64,000 nucleotides of DNA, from positions 186,001-250,000 of the forward strand of contig NBAY01000048.1 in the NCBI GenBank assembly GCA_002794775.1, in the 5' to 3' direction. Made by a program: the position numbers and the translations under genes. This document shows positions 63,150 through 64,000 of this stretch, piece after piece. Below the pieces are notes generated by a model, which did no database searches, was not told the DNA's origin, and saw nothing but the letters and a program-made list of their open reading frames with translations. Numbering within the stretch: the first letter of the stretch is position 1; every line of letters begins with the position of its first letter. The stretch is from Porodaedalea pini (taxonomy: Eukaryota > Basidiomycota > Agaricomycetes > Hymenochaetales > Hymenochaetaceae).

Positions 63150-64000
63150 CTATTGTGACAATCATCTGGTCCCGGCTCATTATCTACGGCAATATCAAAG
63201 CGCCTATGATTTATCGTCATTCGGCCTAGACCAAAGTCGACACTACTATGTTGTGCATGTGCACTGTTATACTGTACTTTGATGTAATTTCGCTTTTCAA
63301 TAAGTATTCTATGAGTTCATTTGAACCAGAGCGAAGTTGTCGTCTTCGTCTAAAGCTCTGACAGAAGCCATTGGCTGTGTCGCAAAAATTTGATTCGAAA
63401 GCCTTGAAACCCAGCACGGCTCGTCAGATCCAACTTAGAGTGGCCGGCCTTCATAACTCTTATTGATACCTATGTCTGTAAGTGCGCACTATTAGGAGCC
63501 AAATTAAGTCGTATCAGTATCATTTACAGCACCAGTATCTTATGGCTCGCTTCAATTTCTTTAGGCATTTCTCGAAGATAACATGAAGGGCTCTTCCTCA
63601 TCCAACTCCCAGTCCAACAGAAATTTTGAAGTAGACGAGACCTGACCCTTGTGGATGATGATATTGTCAACCTTCACAGACATTCTAACAGCTCGATGAG
63701 AAAGACTTAGTTATATATATATGCTTTATTTGTTAGCCTTCTTCTTTTCGTTTGGGATGCGACTCATGCGAGCGTGAAGATTAGAGTTCAAAAGTAGTGG
63801 AACGCGCCGCGTCGCGCGACTGATGCACTCTTATTCTTACTACCATCATCCCCATTGTGGGAAAGTCGCTCTGAGACCTTGTCCCGTTGACGACGAGCGA
63901 TCCTTCCATGCATTCACGTCGAACCTCCCTTCGCTTTAATCGTGTCCTTGACCGCATTGCATCTATGGTCTTGGATCTTAGATCGTCATTGGTGTCACCT
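63150..64000. other. 3' flank, no gene recognised
   Basis: Contains the probable 3' UTR of the DUF6534 gene and AT-rich sequence with no supported feature to the window edge. Confidence 0.5.

Overview
This window looks like nuclear DNA from an Agaricomycete (mushroom-forming basidiomycete). Coding regions are split by many 45-65 nt GT-AG introns. The gene content fits this group: F-box proteins, an expanded family of TKL-like kinase/WD40 proteins, a DUF6534 membrane protein, Fus3/Kss1-type MAP kinases, a Dal5-type transporter and fungal transposons. I see no prokaryotic features, CRISPR array, rRNA or convincing tRNA.

Layout. 1-2503 is the 5' part of a Ty3/Gypsy-like retrotransposon on the minus strand: gag, a -1 frameshift signal, and the start of pol with its protease active site. 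It lies against a truncated pogo-like element (2504-3174). 3612-16119 is a 12.5 kb hAT transposon with 24-bp terminal inverted repeats and an exact 8-bp target duplication. Besides a decayed transposase it carries, antisense, about three quarters of a spliceosomal PRP8 gene with its introns and a fragment of a BTB-domain gene. It is inserted in the WD40 part of a kinase-WD40 pseudogene (16128-18480, continuing at 3400-3611). 19589-26900 holds two more kinase copies, an intact F-box gene and an F-box relic.

27560-34693 is a minus-strand trio: MAP kinase, arsenite methyltransferase-like gene, second MAP kinase. 36269-48630 is mostly conserved single-copy-type genes: dynactin p27, an F-box protein, a Rex1-type RNA exonuclease, a Dal5-like MFS transporter and a G3BP-like NTF2/RRM protein, with a fourth kinase copy between the last two. 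49131-55410 is a complete 6.28 kb Tad1-like LINE with an 11-bp target duplication. A fifth kinase copy follows, then an unrecognised conserved-looking gene (58375-59465) and an intron-rich DUF6534 gene (61156-63149).

How it fits together. The housekeeping genes are read as intact or nearly so. The repetitive genes (all five kinase copies, hAT transposase, LINE ORF2, captured PRP8) carry in-frame stops or frameshifts. Many of the stops are ones a single C-to-T or G-to-A change would produce, such as TGA where CGA is expected or TAG/TGA where TGG is expected. The most unusual object is the hAT element with captured host genes. All names come from reading the translations against remembered family motifs; no database search was run.
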